A program made the position numbers and the translations under genes. Shown here one piece after another: positions 40,061 through 50,400 of a DNA stretch of 64,000 nucleotides. The notes below the pieces were generated by a model. The model was not told the origin of the DNA and did not search any database. It saw only the letters and a program-made list of their open reading frames with translations. Position 1 is the first letter of the stretch. Each line of letters opens with the position of its first letter. The stretch is from contig JACKFA010000009.1 of assembly GCA_020632715.1 (NCBI GenBank), forward strand, positions 372,001 through 436,000. Reading direction: 5' to 3'. This DNA comes from Deltaproteobacteria bacterium. GTDB taxonomy: Bacteria; Myxococcota_A; UBA9042; PHBI01.

Positions 40061-41650
40061 TCAGTCCGGGATGCAGAGCGCCGTCTGCTTCGAGTCGCGC
40101 ACGATCCCGACGAGCGCCTCGAGGAAGCCGAGCGTGTCCGTCGCGAGCACGCTCCGGTGGAGCCCGCCGCCGAACGCCGCGATGAGGCGGTTCGCCCCCG
40201 GCACCCCCGACGCGTCGATGACGTGGACCCGCACCTGCAGCGCCTCGCCGGAGTCGGCGTGCACCCGGTCGTGCCCCTGCCCCTCCACGTAGTCCACCGC
40301 GACCCCCTCGCACGTCCCGACGCACGTCTGCATCGACCCCTGGCACGCGTCGGGGCAGTCGGCGTCCGTCTCGCACGACAGATCGCTCACCGTGCACGTC
40401 GGCGCCTCCGGCGGCAGCGCCTCGGCCGGCGGCACGCACACCCCCGCCTCGCACGTCGCGCCCCCGGCGCAGTCCGCCGCCTCCTCGCAGCCGAGCCCAT
40501 ACCAGAGGCGCTTCGCCTGCACGCGCGGGTGGAAGAAGGCGTCGAGGCTCCGGTAGTCGCTCTCCGCCCCGTCCGTGAAGAGGATGATCGCGTTCGGCCG
40601 GCACTTCCGCAGCGGATCGTGGCAGCGCCCCGCCTCGCACCGGTGGTGCGGCGAGCCGCAGTCCTCGTCGACCCCGCACGCGCGCCCCTCGACGAGCACC
40701 TCGTGCCGCAGGTACTCCCCGGCGTAGAAGAGGCTCTTCCCGAGCGGCGTCGCCCCCGTCGCGCGCAGCTCCGGGTTCACCGCCACCTGGCAGACCTTCT
40801 CGAGGCAGACGTGGGTCGGGCAGTCCTCGTCGTAGGTGCAGGGCTGCCCCGTCGGCTCGAGGTCCTCGACGAAGTCCACCCACTGCAGCACCGGCGCCGA
40901 CGCCCCCGGCGGCGTCGCCGGCACCGCGATGATCTCGTCCTCCCCCGCCGCGAACCAGTCGTCGTCGAGCGTCTCGTGGGTGCCGTCGTCTCCCGTCACG
41001 AGCGTCGGCCCGCCGCCGAAGGGCGTCGTGCTCTGGCTGTACCCCGAGTCGCAGGTGACCTTCGTCGTCCCGTGCCCGCGCGTCGGGAAGCGCTGCAGCA
41101 CGAAGCGCTCGTGCGCCGCCGACGGGCTCGTCACGAGCTCGCGGATCGCCTTCTTCACGCCCCCGATGCGCGTGAGCGGCGCCTCGGCGTCGTCGCAGTT
41201 GGGGAAGCTCCAGAGCGGGCAGCCCTCCCCGTCGCAGCGCCCCGCCGTCACGTCGCGCGCGACGACGCGGTTCATCGAGCCCGACGTGTCCACGAGCAGG
41301 ACGAGCGTGCCCTCGATGGGGCGGCAGGCCCCCTCCTGACAGGCGTCGCCAGGGCCACACGGGGTCATCGTCGCGCCGACGCCCGTCGCGTCGCAGCGGA
41401 GCGCGAGCCCCTCCTCGCAGCCGAGCACCTCCCCCGGCGTGCAGACGACCGCGTCCGAGCGCCCGACGCTCTCGCCGGTGTCCGCGCGCCCCGGCACGTC
41501 GAGGAGCCCGCCCAGCGCGTCGTCGACGACCCCATCCGCCGGCGCCCCGCCGCCGTCGTCCGTGCCGCAGGCGGAGACGAGCGCGGCGAGCGCGGCGACG
41601 ACGAGGCCGGCGAGCGCGGTTTGTGACGGGCTGTTCGCGAGGAGGCGCAT
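40061..41650 (-). CDS. Cys-rich lipoprotein with von Willebrand factor A domain
   Basis: 529 residues. Lipobox LVSAC (Cys28) directly followed by GTDDGGG, then an acidic linker, a short Cys-rich segment (70-110), and a vWA domain whose metal-site motif DTSGSM is at residues 121-126; AIILFTDGAESDYRS is the later acidic metal-site strand. Several small Cys-knot-like insertions (CTYDEDCPTHVC, CGVDEDC, CEEAADC, CETDADCPDAC) resemble disulfide-rich modules. Likely surface or periplasmic protein that binds other proteins or a cell-surface ligand in a metal-dependent way. The start fits the signal sequence. Confidence 0.85.
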   Translation of the reverse strand: MRLLANSPSQTALAGLVVAALAALVSACGTDDGGGAPADGVVDDALGGLLDVPGRADTGESVGRSDAVVCTPGEVLGCEEGLALRCDATGVGATMTPCGPGDACQEGACRPIEGTLVLLVDTSGSMNRVVARDVTAGRCDGEGCPLWSFPNCDDAEAPLTRIGGVKKAIRELVTSPSAAHERFVLQRFPTRGHGTTKVTCDSGYSQSTTPFGGGPTLVTGDDGTHETLDDDWFAAGEDEIIAVPATPPGASAPVLQWVDFVEDLEPTGQPCTYDEDCPTHVCLEKVCQVAVNPELRATGATPLGKSLFYAGEYLRHEVLVEGRACGVDEDCGSPHHRCEAGRCHDPLRKCRPNAIILFTDGAESDYRSLDAFFHPRVQAKRLWYGLGCEEAADCAGGATCEAGVCVPPAEALPPEAPTCTVSDLSCETDADCPDACQGSMQTCVGTCEGVAVDYVEGQGHDRVHADSGEALQVRVHVIDASGVPGANRLIAAFGGGLHRSVLATDTLGFLEALVGIVRDSKQTALCIPD

Positions 41651-41842
41651 CGCCACCCTGGGGTCGACCGGGCCCGGCGCGGGCCCGCGGTCCGGCGCAG
41701 TCTCCCGGAGATCCACGCCCGCATCAATGCCGAGGCGCGAACCGCTCGCAACCCGGCCGCCAGAGGCCGGCACGACGGCTTTTGAATAGGCCGGAGGCGC
41801 GCTTGGTCCTATCCTTCCGCCGTTCACCCGCCCGGGAGCCCC

Positions 41843-42901
41843 ATGCGCCCGCACACGCGCCCCATCGCCCTCCGCCTCGCCCTCGCCGCCGTCCTCGCGA
41901 CGGCGGCCATGACCGCGCTCGCCGCCGACGCGCGCGCCGCCGAGGTCGACATCCGCTTCGACACCATCGTGAAGGGCAAGGCTCACCCCGCCCTCATCGT
42001 GACTCCGGACGAGGCGGTCAAATCGGTCACGGTCCAGCTCACCGACAGCGCCGAGCGGAAGCAGAGCCTGAAGGCCGGCGCCATCAAGGCCGGGAAGTCG
42101 CAGCGCATCCAGTTCAAGCACGGCGACGGCACCGCCCACTATAGCGCCCACGTCGAGGTGAAGTGGGCGGCCGGCGGCGTCGGCTACTACGAGGTCGACT
42201 TCGACACGACCCGCGTCGGCGAGCTGAAGCTCGACATCAAGGCCGAAGACGTCGACCTCGACGAGCGGCGGCTGAAGTGCCGCGCCACGAACCCGGTCGT
42301 CGAGGCGCGCCTCACGATCCTCGGCGAGGGCGGCAAGGTCCTCGACGAGATCGTCTCCCCCTTCGACCCGCCCGTCCCGGCCGGCGAGGACGTCCCCCTC
42401 GAGTGGACCGAGCCCGACGGGCAGATCGTGCGCATGGACCTCCGCGTGACCGACGTCGCCGGCTTCTACACGGGCGTCCGGATCTCGCCGTTCTCGATCG
42501 AGATCCCCCACGAGGAGGTCGTCTTCGAGTTCGGCAAGGCCGACGTCCGCGCGAGCGAGGAGCCAAAGCTCGCCTTCACCCTCGGCGAGATCAAGAAGGC
42601 GCTCGAGACCCACGGGACCCTGCTCACGCTCAAGCTCTTCGTCGCCGGCTACACCGACTCCGTCGGCTCGAAGTCGTCGAACATCGAGCTCTCGAACCGG
42701 CGCGCCCGCGCCATCGCCGCCTGGTTCCGCGGGAAGGGGCTCAAGATCCCCATCTACTACCAGGGCTTCGGCGAGGAGGCGCAGGCCGTGCCGACCCCCG
42801 ACGAGACCGAGGAGCCGCGGAACCGCCGCGCGCTCTACATCCTCTCGAGCCAGGTGCCGACCGGCGAGAGCGTGCCGTCGAAGAGCTGGAAGCCGCTCTG
42901 A
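41843..42901 (+). CDS. OmpA-family C-terminal domain protein
   Basis: 352 residues. Signal peptide (about 1-33, ending RAA), a beta-rich central part without recognised family, and a C-terminal OmpA/MotB-type peptidoglycan-binding domain with VVFEFGKADV, FVAGYTDSVGSKSSNIELSNRRARAI in outline and NRRALYI, where Asp and Arg residues that hold diaminopimelate are in place. Probably tethers an outer structure to the wall. GGGAG precedes the ATG. Divergent from the vWA lipoprotein; the 190 bases between them hold no other gene. Confidence 0.85.
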   Translation: MRPHTRPIALRLALAAVLATAAMTALAADARAAEVDIRFDTIVKGKAHPALIVTPDEAVKSVTVQLTDSAERKQSLKAGAIKAGKSQRIQFKHGDGTAHYSAHVEVKWAAGGVGYYEVDFDTTRVGELKLDIKAEDVDLDERRLKCRATNPVVEARLTILGEGGKVLDEIVSPFDPPVPAGEDVPLEWTEPDGQIVRMDLRVTDVAGFYTGVRISPFSIEIPHEEVVFEFGKADVRASEEPKLAFTLGEIKKALETHGTLLTLKLFVAGYTDSVGSKSSNIELSNRRARAIAAWFRGKGLKIPIYYQGFGEEAQAVPTPDETEEPRNRRALYILSSQVPTGESVPSKSWKPL

Positions 42902-42962
42902 GCGGCCGCGACCCACGGACAACCCGAGCGCCGGGCGTGCCGCCGGCGAAGGTGCCCTCCCC

Positions 42963-43766
42963 ATGACCTCGACCTCGATGAAGCGCGCCACCGCCGCGAC
43001 CTGCCTCACCGCCCTCGCCCTCGCCGGCGCAGGCTGCGACCAGCTGCTCGCGGCCGCCGGCCAGAACGGCTCGCCGGAGCTCGCGCCCGAGGCGCAGATC
43101 GGCGCCCTCGAGCTCCGCCACAGCCCGCCCCTCGAGGATCTCGGCGCCTACTACTGCCCGCAGGTCATCGACGACCCGTTCGTCGCGCTCGGCTGCACGG
43201 TCGCCCTCGGCCCGGCGCCGCCGAAGTCGTCGCTGGTCTTCGAGTTCGGCGTGGTGCTGAACATCCACAACCCGAACGACATCCCGGTGCCCGCGCTCGA
43301 CGTGCTCCTCGCGCTGACGCTCTTCAACGACGTCGACAGCGAGGCCCTCGGCGCCATCTGCATCTCGCTCTGCGGCACCGACGACCCGACCTGCGACGGC
43401 ACGCCCCGCCCCGGCGCCTGCGAGGACAACGGCGACGGCGTCCGCAGCATCGAGGACTTCGTGAACCGCCTGCCCGGGCTCATCGCGGACATCGCGAGCG
43501 GCCAGGCCGCGGCCGAGCTCCGGAAGGGCACGATCGCCGCCGGCGGCGACGTGTCGCTCGACCTCGCGTTCATCCTCGGCATCGATCAGGCGCTCACCGT
43601 CTTCGAGAAGGCGGCCGTGCGCTTCGTCCAGGGCTACCTCGACGGCGGCGACCCGGCCCTCGACATCCCCGTCCGCGCCGACGGGACGGTCTACTTCCGG
43701 CTCCCGGTGCTCGGGCGGATCGGCGTCGACTACGGGCCGCTGACCGCGACGTGGCACGTGCTCTGA
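42963..43766 (+). CDS. lipoprotein with LEA14/WHy-like domain
   Basis: 267 residues. Lipobox LAGAGC near residue 22. The segment with VLNIHNPNDIPVPALDVLLALTLF in outline is the beta-sandwich pattern of LEA14/WHy domains, which often contain NPN and alternate hydrophobics. Three further Cys in the CISLCGTDDPTC region. An Asp-rich loop NGDGVRSIED resembles an EF-hand-like calcium loop. Role unknown. It lies 61 bases downstream of the OmpA-family gene and probably belongs to the same envelope operon. Confidence 0.7.
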   Translation: MTSTSMKRATAATCLTALALAGAGCDQLLAAAGQNGSPELAPEAQIGALELRHSPPLEDLGAYYCPQVIDDPFVALGCTVALGPAPPKSSLVFEFGVVLNIHNPNDIPVPALDVLLALTLFNDVDSEALGAICISLCGTDDPTCDGTPRPGACEDNGDGVRSIEDFVNRLPGLIADIASGQAAAELRKGTIAAGGDVSLDLAFILGIDQALTVFEKAAVRFVQGYLDGGDPALDIPVRADGTVYFRLPVLGRIGVDYGPLTATWHVL

Positions 43767-43834
43767 GCGCGCGGCGCGCGACCGGCCGAACCGGGTAGCG
43801 AGGCGCCGCGAACGCTGCTAGCGTGCGCGCTCCG

Positions 43835-45112
43835 ATGCGCCGTCACGCCCCCGTCGCGCGCGCGGCCGCCCTCGCGGCCGTCGTCGCGCTCCTCGCCCTG
43901 AGCCCGCGCCCCGCCGCGGCGAGCCCGGTCGATCTCTTCGGCCTCGGCGCGCGCGCGCAGGCGATGGCGGGCGCCGTCCTCGGCACGACGCGCGGCTTCG
44001 AGGCCACCTACTACAACCCCGCCGGCCTCGCGTTCGAGCGGCGCCCGTCGGTCGCGCTCGGCTTCCAGAGCGCCGGCTTCGACCTCGAGGTGAACGGCGA
44101 GCCCGCGCGCGCCCGCGACGCCTCGGCCCTCGTCATCGGGTTCTCGGTGCCGATCCCCTTCGGCGACGTGCTGGCCGACCGCGTGACGCTCGGCCTCGCC
44201 TTCACGATCCCGCAGGGCTCGATCCTCATCGCCGACATCAAGCGCGCCGGAGACCCGACCTTCCTCGTGCTCGAGAACCGCGCCCAGACGGTCTCCGTGC
44301 TCGGCGCGCTCGGGATCCGGATCACCGACGAGCTCGCCATCGGCGTCGGCGCCCTCGCGCTCGCGTCGCTCCACGGCGACATCCGCGTCGAGCCCGGCCC
44401 GAGCGGCGCCCTCGGCACGCGCGTGCGCGACGAGCTCCTCGCCGACTACGCCGCCATCGTGGGCCTCAGCGCCCGCCCGACCGAGTGGCTCGCCCTCGCG
44501 GCGACCTGGCGGCAGGCGTCCACCGCGCGCTTCGAGCTCCCGATCACGGCCGACCTCGGCGACGCCTTCGGGATCCCGCTGCCCGAGCTCGACGTGACCG
44601 GCACCGCCCAGTACGACCCGGCCGAGGTCGCCTTCGAGGCCGCGTTCCACCCGGCGCCCGGCCTCACCGTCGCCGCGGACGTCGTCTGGCAGCAGTGGAG
44701 CGACATGCCGCTCCCGCTCGTGTACACGGCGGCGACCCCGGACACGCCTCCCCAGCCGGCGCCCGACTTCCACGACACGGTGAGCCTCCGCCTCGGCGCC
44801 GAGCTCGCCCTCGCCGTGACCGCCGACCTCACCGTGACCCCGCGCGCCGGCTTCTCCTGGGAGCCGAGCCCGGCGCCCGAGCAGACCGGCCTCCACAACC
44901 ACCTCGACGGCGACCGCGCGGTCGTGACGCTCGGCGTCGGCGCGCAGTGGGGGCCGCTGCGGCTCGACCTCGCGGGGCAGCTCCACACGGTCGCCGAGCG
45001 CACGAGCACGAAGGACCCGGCGCTCGCCGCCGAGGACAACGCCGGGTTCCCGTCGATCACGAGCCGCGGGACCGTCCTCGAGGGCGCCCTCGAGCTGGGG
45101 ATCGAGCTATGA
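43835..45112 (+). CDS. FadL/OmpP1-like outer-membrane transporter, copy 1
   Basis: 425 residues. Signal peptide (about 1-30, AAA-SP), then the FadL-type N-terminus LFGLGARAQAMAGAVLGTTRGFEATYYNPAGLA, with the conserved Asn-Pro-Ala-Gly. Long-chain hydrophobic-compound transport through the outer membrane is the family role. Strands with YNPAGL, WLALAATWRQA and VAADVVWQQWSDM recur in the next gene. The ATG at 43835 is chosen over the GTG at 43823 because it yields a compact signal. Its stop overlaps the start of the paralog. Confidence 0.85.
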   Translation: MRRHAPVARAAALAAVVALLALSPRPAAASPVDLFGLGARAQAMAGAVLGTTRGFEATYYNPAGLAFERRPSVALGFQSAGFDLEVNGEPARARDASALVIGFSVPIPFGDVLADRVTLGLAFTIPQGSILIADIKRAGDPTFLVLENRAQTVSVLGALGIRITDELAIGVGALALASLHGDIRVEPGPSGALGTRVRDELLADYAAIVGLSARPTEWLALAATWRQASTARFELPITADLGDAFGIPLPELDVTGTAQYDPAEVAFEAAFHPAPGLTVAADVVWQQWSDMPLPLVYTAATPDTPPQPAPDFHDTVSLRLGAELALAVTADLTVTPRAGFSWEPSPAPEQTGLHNHLDGDRAVVTLGVGAQWGPLRLDLAGQLHTVAERTSTKDPALAAEDNAGFPSITSRGTVLEGALELGIEL

Positions 45113-46464
45113 CGCACCGCGTCATCGCCGGCGCCGCCGCGCTCCTCGCGCTCGCGGCCCTCGCGCGCCCGCTCCCCGCGCGGGCGAACCCGGTCGACGC
45201 CTTCGGCATGAGCGCCCGCGCCGTCGGCCTCGCCGGCACCTACGGCGCGCTGACGGACGACTTCGCCGCGAACTACTACAACCCGGCGGCGCTCGCCTCG
45301 CTCGACGACATGCGCCTCGAGCTCGGCTACATCCTCGTCGACCCGACGCTCGAGCTGAACGGCGGCGACCTCGACGTCGACGGCGTGAACGGCATCCAGG
45401 GCGGCCTCGTGCTCCCGGGCGAGGTCTGGGGGCACCGCATCGGCGTCTCGGTCGCGCTCTACCTGCCGGACGACCGCCTGACGCGCCTCCGCGCGCTCCC
45501 CGAGCGGCAGCCGCGCTTCGTCCTCTACGACAACCGCCCGCAGCGCCTCGTGCTGACGACGAGCCTCGCGCTCGAGATCGTCCCCGACGTGCTCTACATC
45601 GGCGCCGGCCTCACCTACCTCTCCGACACCAAGGGCAGCCTCGACATCACGGGCCAGGTCGACTTCGAGGACGCCGACGGGACCGACCTCCGCTCGGCCG
45701 TCGACGTCGACTTCCAGGCCGTTCGCTACCCGAGCGCGTCGATCCTCGTCACGCCGACCGAGAACCTGCGCTTCTCCCTCACCTACCGCGCGCCCTTCGA
45801 CCTCTCCCTCGATCTCCGCCTCGACGTGCACGGCGACATCGTCATCGGCGGCACGACGGACGACCCCGTGCCGCTCGTCGAGGACGCGACGCTCGCGGTC
45901 ACGAGCAAGAACGCGAACCTCTTCTCGCCGCGGCAGCTCGCGCTCGGCGCCGCCTGGGTGGCCGACGACGGCTCCTGGGACGTCGCCGCCGAGGTCGTCT
46001 GGCAGCAGTGGAGCGAGTTCCGCTCGCCGACCGCCCGCGTCACCATCGCGCTCGACGCGGGGTCCCTGCCGCTCTCGGTACCGCCGACGGCGCCTCCCGG
46101 CGAGCCCGGCTTCCACGACATCGTCGTGACGCACCTCGGCGGCGAGGTCGACCTCGTCCGCACCGCGCACGTGCGGCTCATCGCGCGCGGCGGCGTCTTC
46201 TACGAGCCGTCGCCGGCGCCCGATCAGCGCGACAAGACCAACTACGTCGACAGCGACAAGATCGGCTTCGGGCTCGGCCTCGGGCTCGAGCTGAGCGACG
46301 TGACGCCGGTCTTCCCGAAGCCCATCGGGCTCGACGTGTCGGCCCTCTACATCCACCTCCCGAGCCGCACCTACACGAAGGACGACCCCGCCGATCCCGT
46401 CGGCGCCTACGTCGCCTCCGGGCACTTCGCCGGCTTCGCCACGACCCTCCACTTCGCGTTCTGA
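45109..46464 (+). CDS. FadL/OmpP1-like outer-membrane transporter, copy 2
   Basis: 451 residues, paralog of the preceding gene, ATGA overlap. Signal peptide to about residue 24 (ARA-NP), then AFGMSARAVGLAGTYGALTDDFAANYYNPAALA, the same FadL signature. Shared with copy 1: EVVWQQWS, PGFHDIVV, YEPSPAPDQ, KTNYVDSDK. The C-terminal strand ends LHFAF, with the terminal Phe needed for barrel assembly. Two coupled barrels may transport related hydrophobic compounds. Confidence 0.85.
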   Translation: MTHRVIAGAAALLALAALARPLPARANPVDAFGMSARAVGLAGTYGALTDDFAANYYNPAALASLDDMRLELGYILVDPTLELNGGDLDVDGVNGIQGGLVLPGEVWGHRIGVSVALYLPDDRLTRLRALPERQPRFVLYDNRPQRLVLTTSLALEIVPDVLYIGAGLTYLSDTKGSLDITGQVDFEDADGTDLRSAVDVDFQAVRYPSASILVTPTENLRFSLTYRAPFDLSLDLRLDVHGDIVIGGTTDDPVPLVEDATLAVTSKNANLFSPRQLALGAAWVADDGSWDVAAEVVWQQWSEFRSPTARVTIALDAGSLPLSVPPTAPPGEPGFHDIVVTHLGGEVDLVRTAHVRLIARGGVFYEPSPAPDQRDKTNYVDSDKIGFGLGLGLELSDVTPVFPKPIGLDVSALYIHLPSRTYTKDDPADPVGAYVASGHFAGFATTLHFAF

Positions 46465-46474
46465 TCCGCCCCCG

Positions 46475-47470
46475 ATGCGCCACCTCGCCCGCCACCTCCC
46501 GCTCGCCCTCACCCTCGCCGCCCTCGCGCTCGCGCCCGCGCCTTCGTGCGCGGCGCTCGGCGGCGACGACGGCGGCGGCGCGAACCTGCCGAACCGCGGG
46601 ATCGGCCCGTGGGACGCGCTCGACCTCGACGGGGCGCTCCTGCTCTCGCCGCCGGTGGGCGGCGCGCTCGGCGAGCCGTCGGCGCTCGCGGACGACGGCG
46701 GGATCAGGCTCTTCGTCGACGAGACCAGCGACGGCGGCGACGTGGCCGTCGTCGCGTTCGCGGCGGGCGCCGACGGCACCGCGCTCACGCGGGTCGGCCC
46801 GGTGCTCGCGGGCGCGCGGGACCCGAGCGTCGCGCGCGACGCGGGCGGCGGCCTCTGGATGGCCTACGTCGACGACGCGACGGGCGCCATCGGCGTCGCC
46901 GAGGCGGGGGCCGACGGCGCGTTCACCGCGCGCGCGGCGGCGGCCGTCGAGCCCGGCGCCGACGAGGTCGTGGCGAGCCCGAGCCTCGCGCGCGACGGCG
47001 CCCGCTGGCTCCTGTACTACACGCTCGTCCGCGGCGGCGACGCGCCGGTCATCGCGCGCGCGAGCGCCGGCGACGACCTCGCCTTCGCCTTCGACGCCGT
47101 CGTGCTCTCGCCGGGCGAGGGCTGCGTGGACGCGGCGGGGGCCGAGGAGACCTGCTGGGACGCGGGCTCGGTCTCGGCGCCCGAAGTGCGCGTCGCCGTG
47201 AACGAGGCCGGGCAGCGGCTCTACCGCATGTTCTACCGCGGCGCGAAGGCGAGCCAGGGGGACCTCGGCTTCGCCGCGAGCTACGACGGGCTCACGTTCT
47301 CGCGCTACCCCTACAACCCCGTCGTGGACGCCACCGTCGACCTCGACGGCCCCGCGAACGTCCGCGTGGGCGACCGCTTCCTGCTCTACTGGCACGAGAC
47401 GCGCTCGTCGTCCGTGTCGGGGCTCGGCGGCGGCCAGAACGACGCCGGGAAGCCGAGCGAGCGCTTCTGA
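46475..47470 (+). CDS. exported beta-propeller-like protein
   Basis: 331 residues. N-terminal signal (possibly a lipoprotein, APAPSC, though the lipobox is weak), then repeated blocks of the form DPSV.D.GGLWM.Y.D and SPSL..DG..WLLYYT and YRMFYRGAK, the aromatic/Asp blade pattern of five-bladed propellers as in GH43-like or sialidase-like folds. No catalytic set could be fixed, so enzyme activity is open. Starts 10 bases after copy 2 of FadL and ends six bases before the convergent lamin-tail gene. Confidence 0.65.
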   Translation: MRHLARHLPLALTLAALALAPAPSCAALGGDDGGGANLPNRGIGPWDALDLDGALLLSPPVGGALGEPSALADDGGIRLFVDETSDGGDVAVVAFAAGADGTALTRVGPVLAGARDPSVARDAGGGLWMAYVDDATGAIGVAEAGADGAFTARAAAAVEPGADEVVASPSLARDGARWLLYYTLVRGGDAPVIARASAGDDLAFAFDAVVLSPGEGCVDAAGAEETCWDAGSVSAPEVRVAVNEAGQRLYRMFYRGAKASQGDLGFAASYDGLTFSRYPYNPVVDATVDLDGPANVRVGDRFLLYWHETRSSSVSGLGGGQNDAGKPSERF

Positions 47471-47480
47471 GGTCCCTCAG
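47467..47480. terminator. 14-base palindrome across two stop codons
   Basis: CTGAGGTCCCTCAG is a perfect hairpin (six-base stem, two-base loop) containing the TGA of the propeller gene and, on the other strand, the TGA of the lamin-tail gene. With a gap of six bases between the two genes it is the only sequence available as a transcript end signal for either strand. Confidence 0.55.
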
Positions 47481-50400
47481 GGCGTCGGCGCCGCGCAGAT
47501 CCCGTTCGCCGCCCGCGGCGTCGCCGACGACGGCACGCACCAGGCGCCGACCGCGTCGTTCGCGGTCGCGTCGAGCTGGTCTCCCGAGAGCGCCATCGCC
47601 TTGCCGCTCCGGAGGGGCCACCCGGCGGCCGCGTCCCACGCGACCGAGTCGATGGTCACCGCCCCGCCCTCGCACACGAGCGCGAGCCAGTCGCTCACGT
47701 TCCCGAGCCCGACCGTCGTCTGCACCCAGCGCGGGGCCACGCCCCCGTTGATGCTCGAGTACTGGCTCCGCGCGATGACCACCGCCGCGCCCGGCGCGAT
47801 GACGACGTCCGTCGGGACAACCGGCTCCGGGAACGCCCACGCCTCGGCCACCCCGCTCCGGAGCTCGCACCCGGCGAGGTCCACCGGCTCGGGGCTCGCG
47901 TTCGTGAGCTCGATCCACTCGCCGAGCTCCGAGCTCGACGGCACGACCATCAGCTCGGTCACGACGACGTCGCCAGGGGCCGGCGCGACGGGGAAGTGGG
48001 CGCACGCGGCGTCCTCGCAGAGGGCCCCGACCTCCGCGCAGTCCTCGACGGGCTCCGCGCGCCACGCGCAGAGCGGCGCCCCGTCGAGGTCGAGCGTGCA
48101 CCGCGCGGGCGCCTGGAGGTCCGTCACGACCGTCAGCGGCGCGCTCGACGGCGCACCCGCCGCCACGGCGCACGTGAGCCCCGGCGGCGACGTGCACGGA
48201 TCCGGCGCGCACGCGCTCGCCACCGTCGTGAGCGTGAGCGGCGCCGCGACGCCGGCCGGCCCCACGACGCTCTGCGTGTCGCAGACGTAGCGCGTGTGCC
48301 CGCCGTCGGCCGTGACGCGCGCGACGATCGCCCACGCGCCGGGCTCCGGGGCCGTCCCCCGGAGCACGTAGCGGTCCTCCGCGAGCCCGAGCCCGGTCGC
48401 GCTCGTCGCGATCCAGCTCAGATCGGGCTCGGCGGCCATCCACGTCCACGCGCCCTCGGCGCTCGCGGCCGTCCCGGCCGGCGCGAAGCCCACCTCCACG
48501 AGCACCGCGTCGTTCGGGTCGGTGCGGCTCGACACGCTCGTCACCGGCGCCGCCACGAGCCTCAGCTTCACGTCGAGCGCCGTCCCGGCCCCCAAGTTCT
48601 GGCTCGCCACGAGCTCCACGAGCCGGCACTGCGTCGGCGTGACCTCGTCGCCCGCGCACGGCGGGTTCGGCGCGCCGGGCGTCCCGCGGTCCCCCGTGCC
48701 GTATGCGGTCGCCGCCGCGCACCACGCGGTCGCCGCGTCGTTCGCCGCGCCGTCGACGGCGTAGGGCGAGAGCGACACCGCCTTCCCGAGCGCGTGCGGG
48801 AACGACTCCGGGGTGTACGCGACGTGATCGATGACGACGCCGTCGCAGCGCACCGCGAGGTCGAGCTGTGCTGTCGGCAGCACGAACGCCGCCCCCCAGG
48901 CGGCCGCCGCGTCGATGCCGCCGTTGTCCGTGAGCGCCCCGGCGACGACGCGGATCCCGCCCGCCGGCACCACGAGCGGCCCCGCGAGCGTCGCCGCCGC
49001 CTCGCGCGGCGTGAAGCCCGCGCCGTACGTCGTGAGCACGAGCTCGCAGCCGCCGAGGTCGAGCGGCTCCTCGCCGGGGACGACGAGCTCCACCCACTGC
49101 CCGCGCGCCCGCGTCACCTGGGTCGGGTCGAGCATGATCTCGCTGATGACGACGTCGCCCTCGAGCGCCGGCGTCGCCGCGACACCGCCGCAGGCGCCGT
49201 CCTCGCAGGCCGAGCCGGCGCGGCTACAGTCCTCGCTCAGCGCGTCGTAGTCGCAGCTGACGTGCGTCGCGTCGACCGGCGTGCAGCGGCCGACCGCGGC
49301 GAAGCCGTTCGCCGTGACGCCGTCGAGGTCGCAGGTGGACTCCGGGGGCGTGACGCAGCTCCCCGCCGTGCACGGGGTCGCCGCGACCGTCGCGACCGAG
49401 GCGTCCGCGAGGTCGAAGCCGTCCGCCGCCCCGGCGCCCCGGTCGCAGTAGGTCCAGGTGGCGCCGCGGTCCCGGCTCGCGCGCGCCGCCACCGCGAAGC
49501 TCCCGGTCGCGTCGAAGACGAGCCCGCCGACGTAGCCGTCGCGGTTGTCCGCCCCGCCGACCCAGCCCGGCGCGGCGCCCGCGGCGACGAACGTCCACCC
49601 GCCCGCGTCGGGCGCGGCCCCGAGCGGCCCGTAGCCCACCTCCACGCGGAGGTTCGGGCTCTCGTCGACGCCGCGCGTGAGGTCGGTGACGCCGCGCTCG
49701 GCGACCTCGACGGTCACCGAGACGGGCGCGCCCGTGAAGCCCGCGAGCGCCGCCGGCGCGGTCAGGACGCACGCGTCGACCACGGTGTCGAGCTGGAAGC
49801 AGGTCGGGTTCGGAGCGCCGGGCGTCCCCTGGTCGCCCTTGCCGTACGCGGTCACCGCCGGGCACCAGCTCTCGGCGAGGTCGTCGGCGGCCGCGGTCTG
49901 ACGCGACGGGTCGAGCGAGAGCGCGCGCCCCGAGATGAGCGGCCAGTGGGCGGCGTCGTAGGCGACGCGGTCGATGACGACGCCGTCGCACACGAGCTCG
50001 ACCTCGTCGCCCTGGTTGTCGAGCAGCATCCCTGTGACCCGGAGCGTCACCGGCGCCCCGCCGTTCTGACCGGTCGCCGTGTCCGGGCCGACGACCACGC
50101 GCCCGCCCGGCTGGATCACGAGCCCCGCCGGCCCGGCCGCGATGGCCGCCCGGTCGGTGCCGTCGTCGCGGAGCTCGCAGCCGTCGAGGTCGAGCGCCAC
50201 GGCACCCGGGTTCGTGAGCTCGATCCACTCACCGTGAACGTCGTTCACAGCGTCGGGGTCGACCATCAGCTCGCTCACGACCACCGCGCCCGCGGCCGCC
50301 GGGTGCGCGACGATGGCGCCGAAGGTGCACGCGGTCGTGCAGCCGTCGAGGTTCCGCAGGTTGCCGTCGTCGCAGGCCTCGCCGGCGTCGGTGACGCCGT

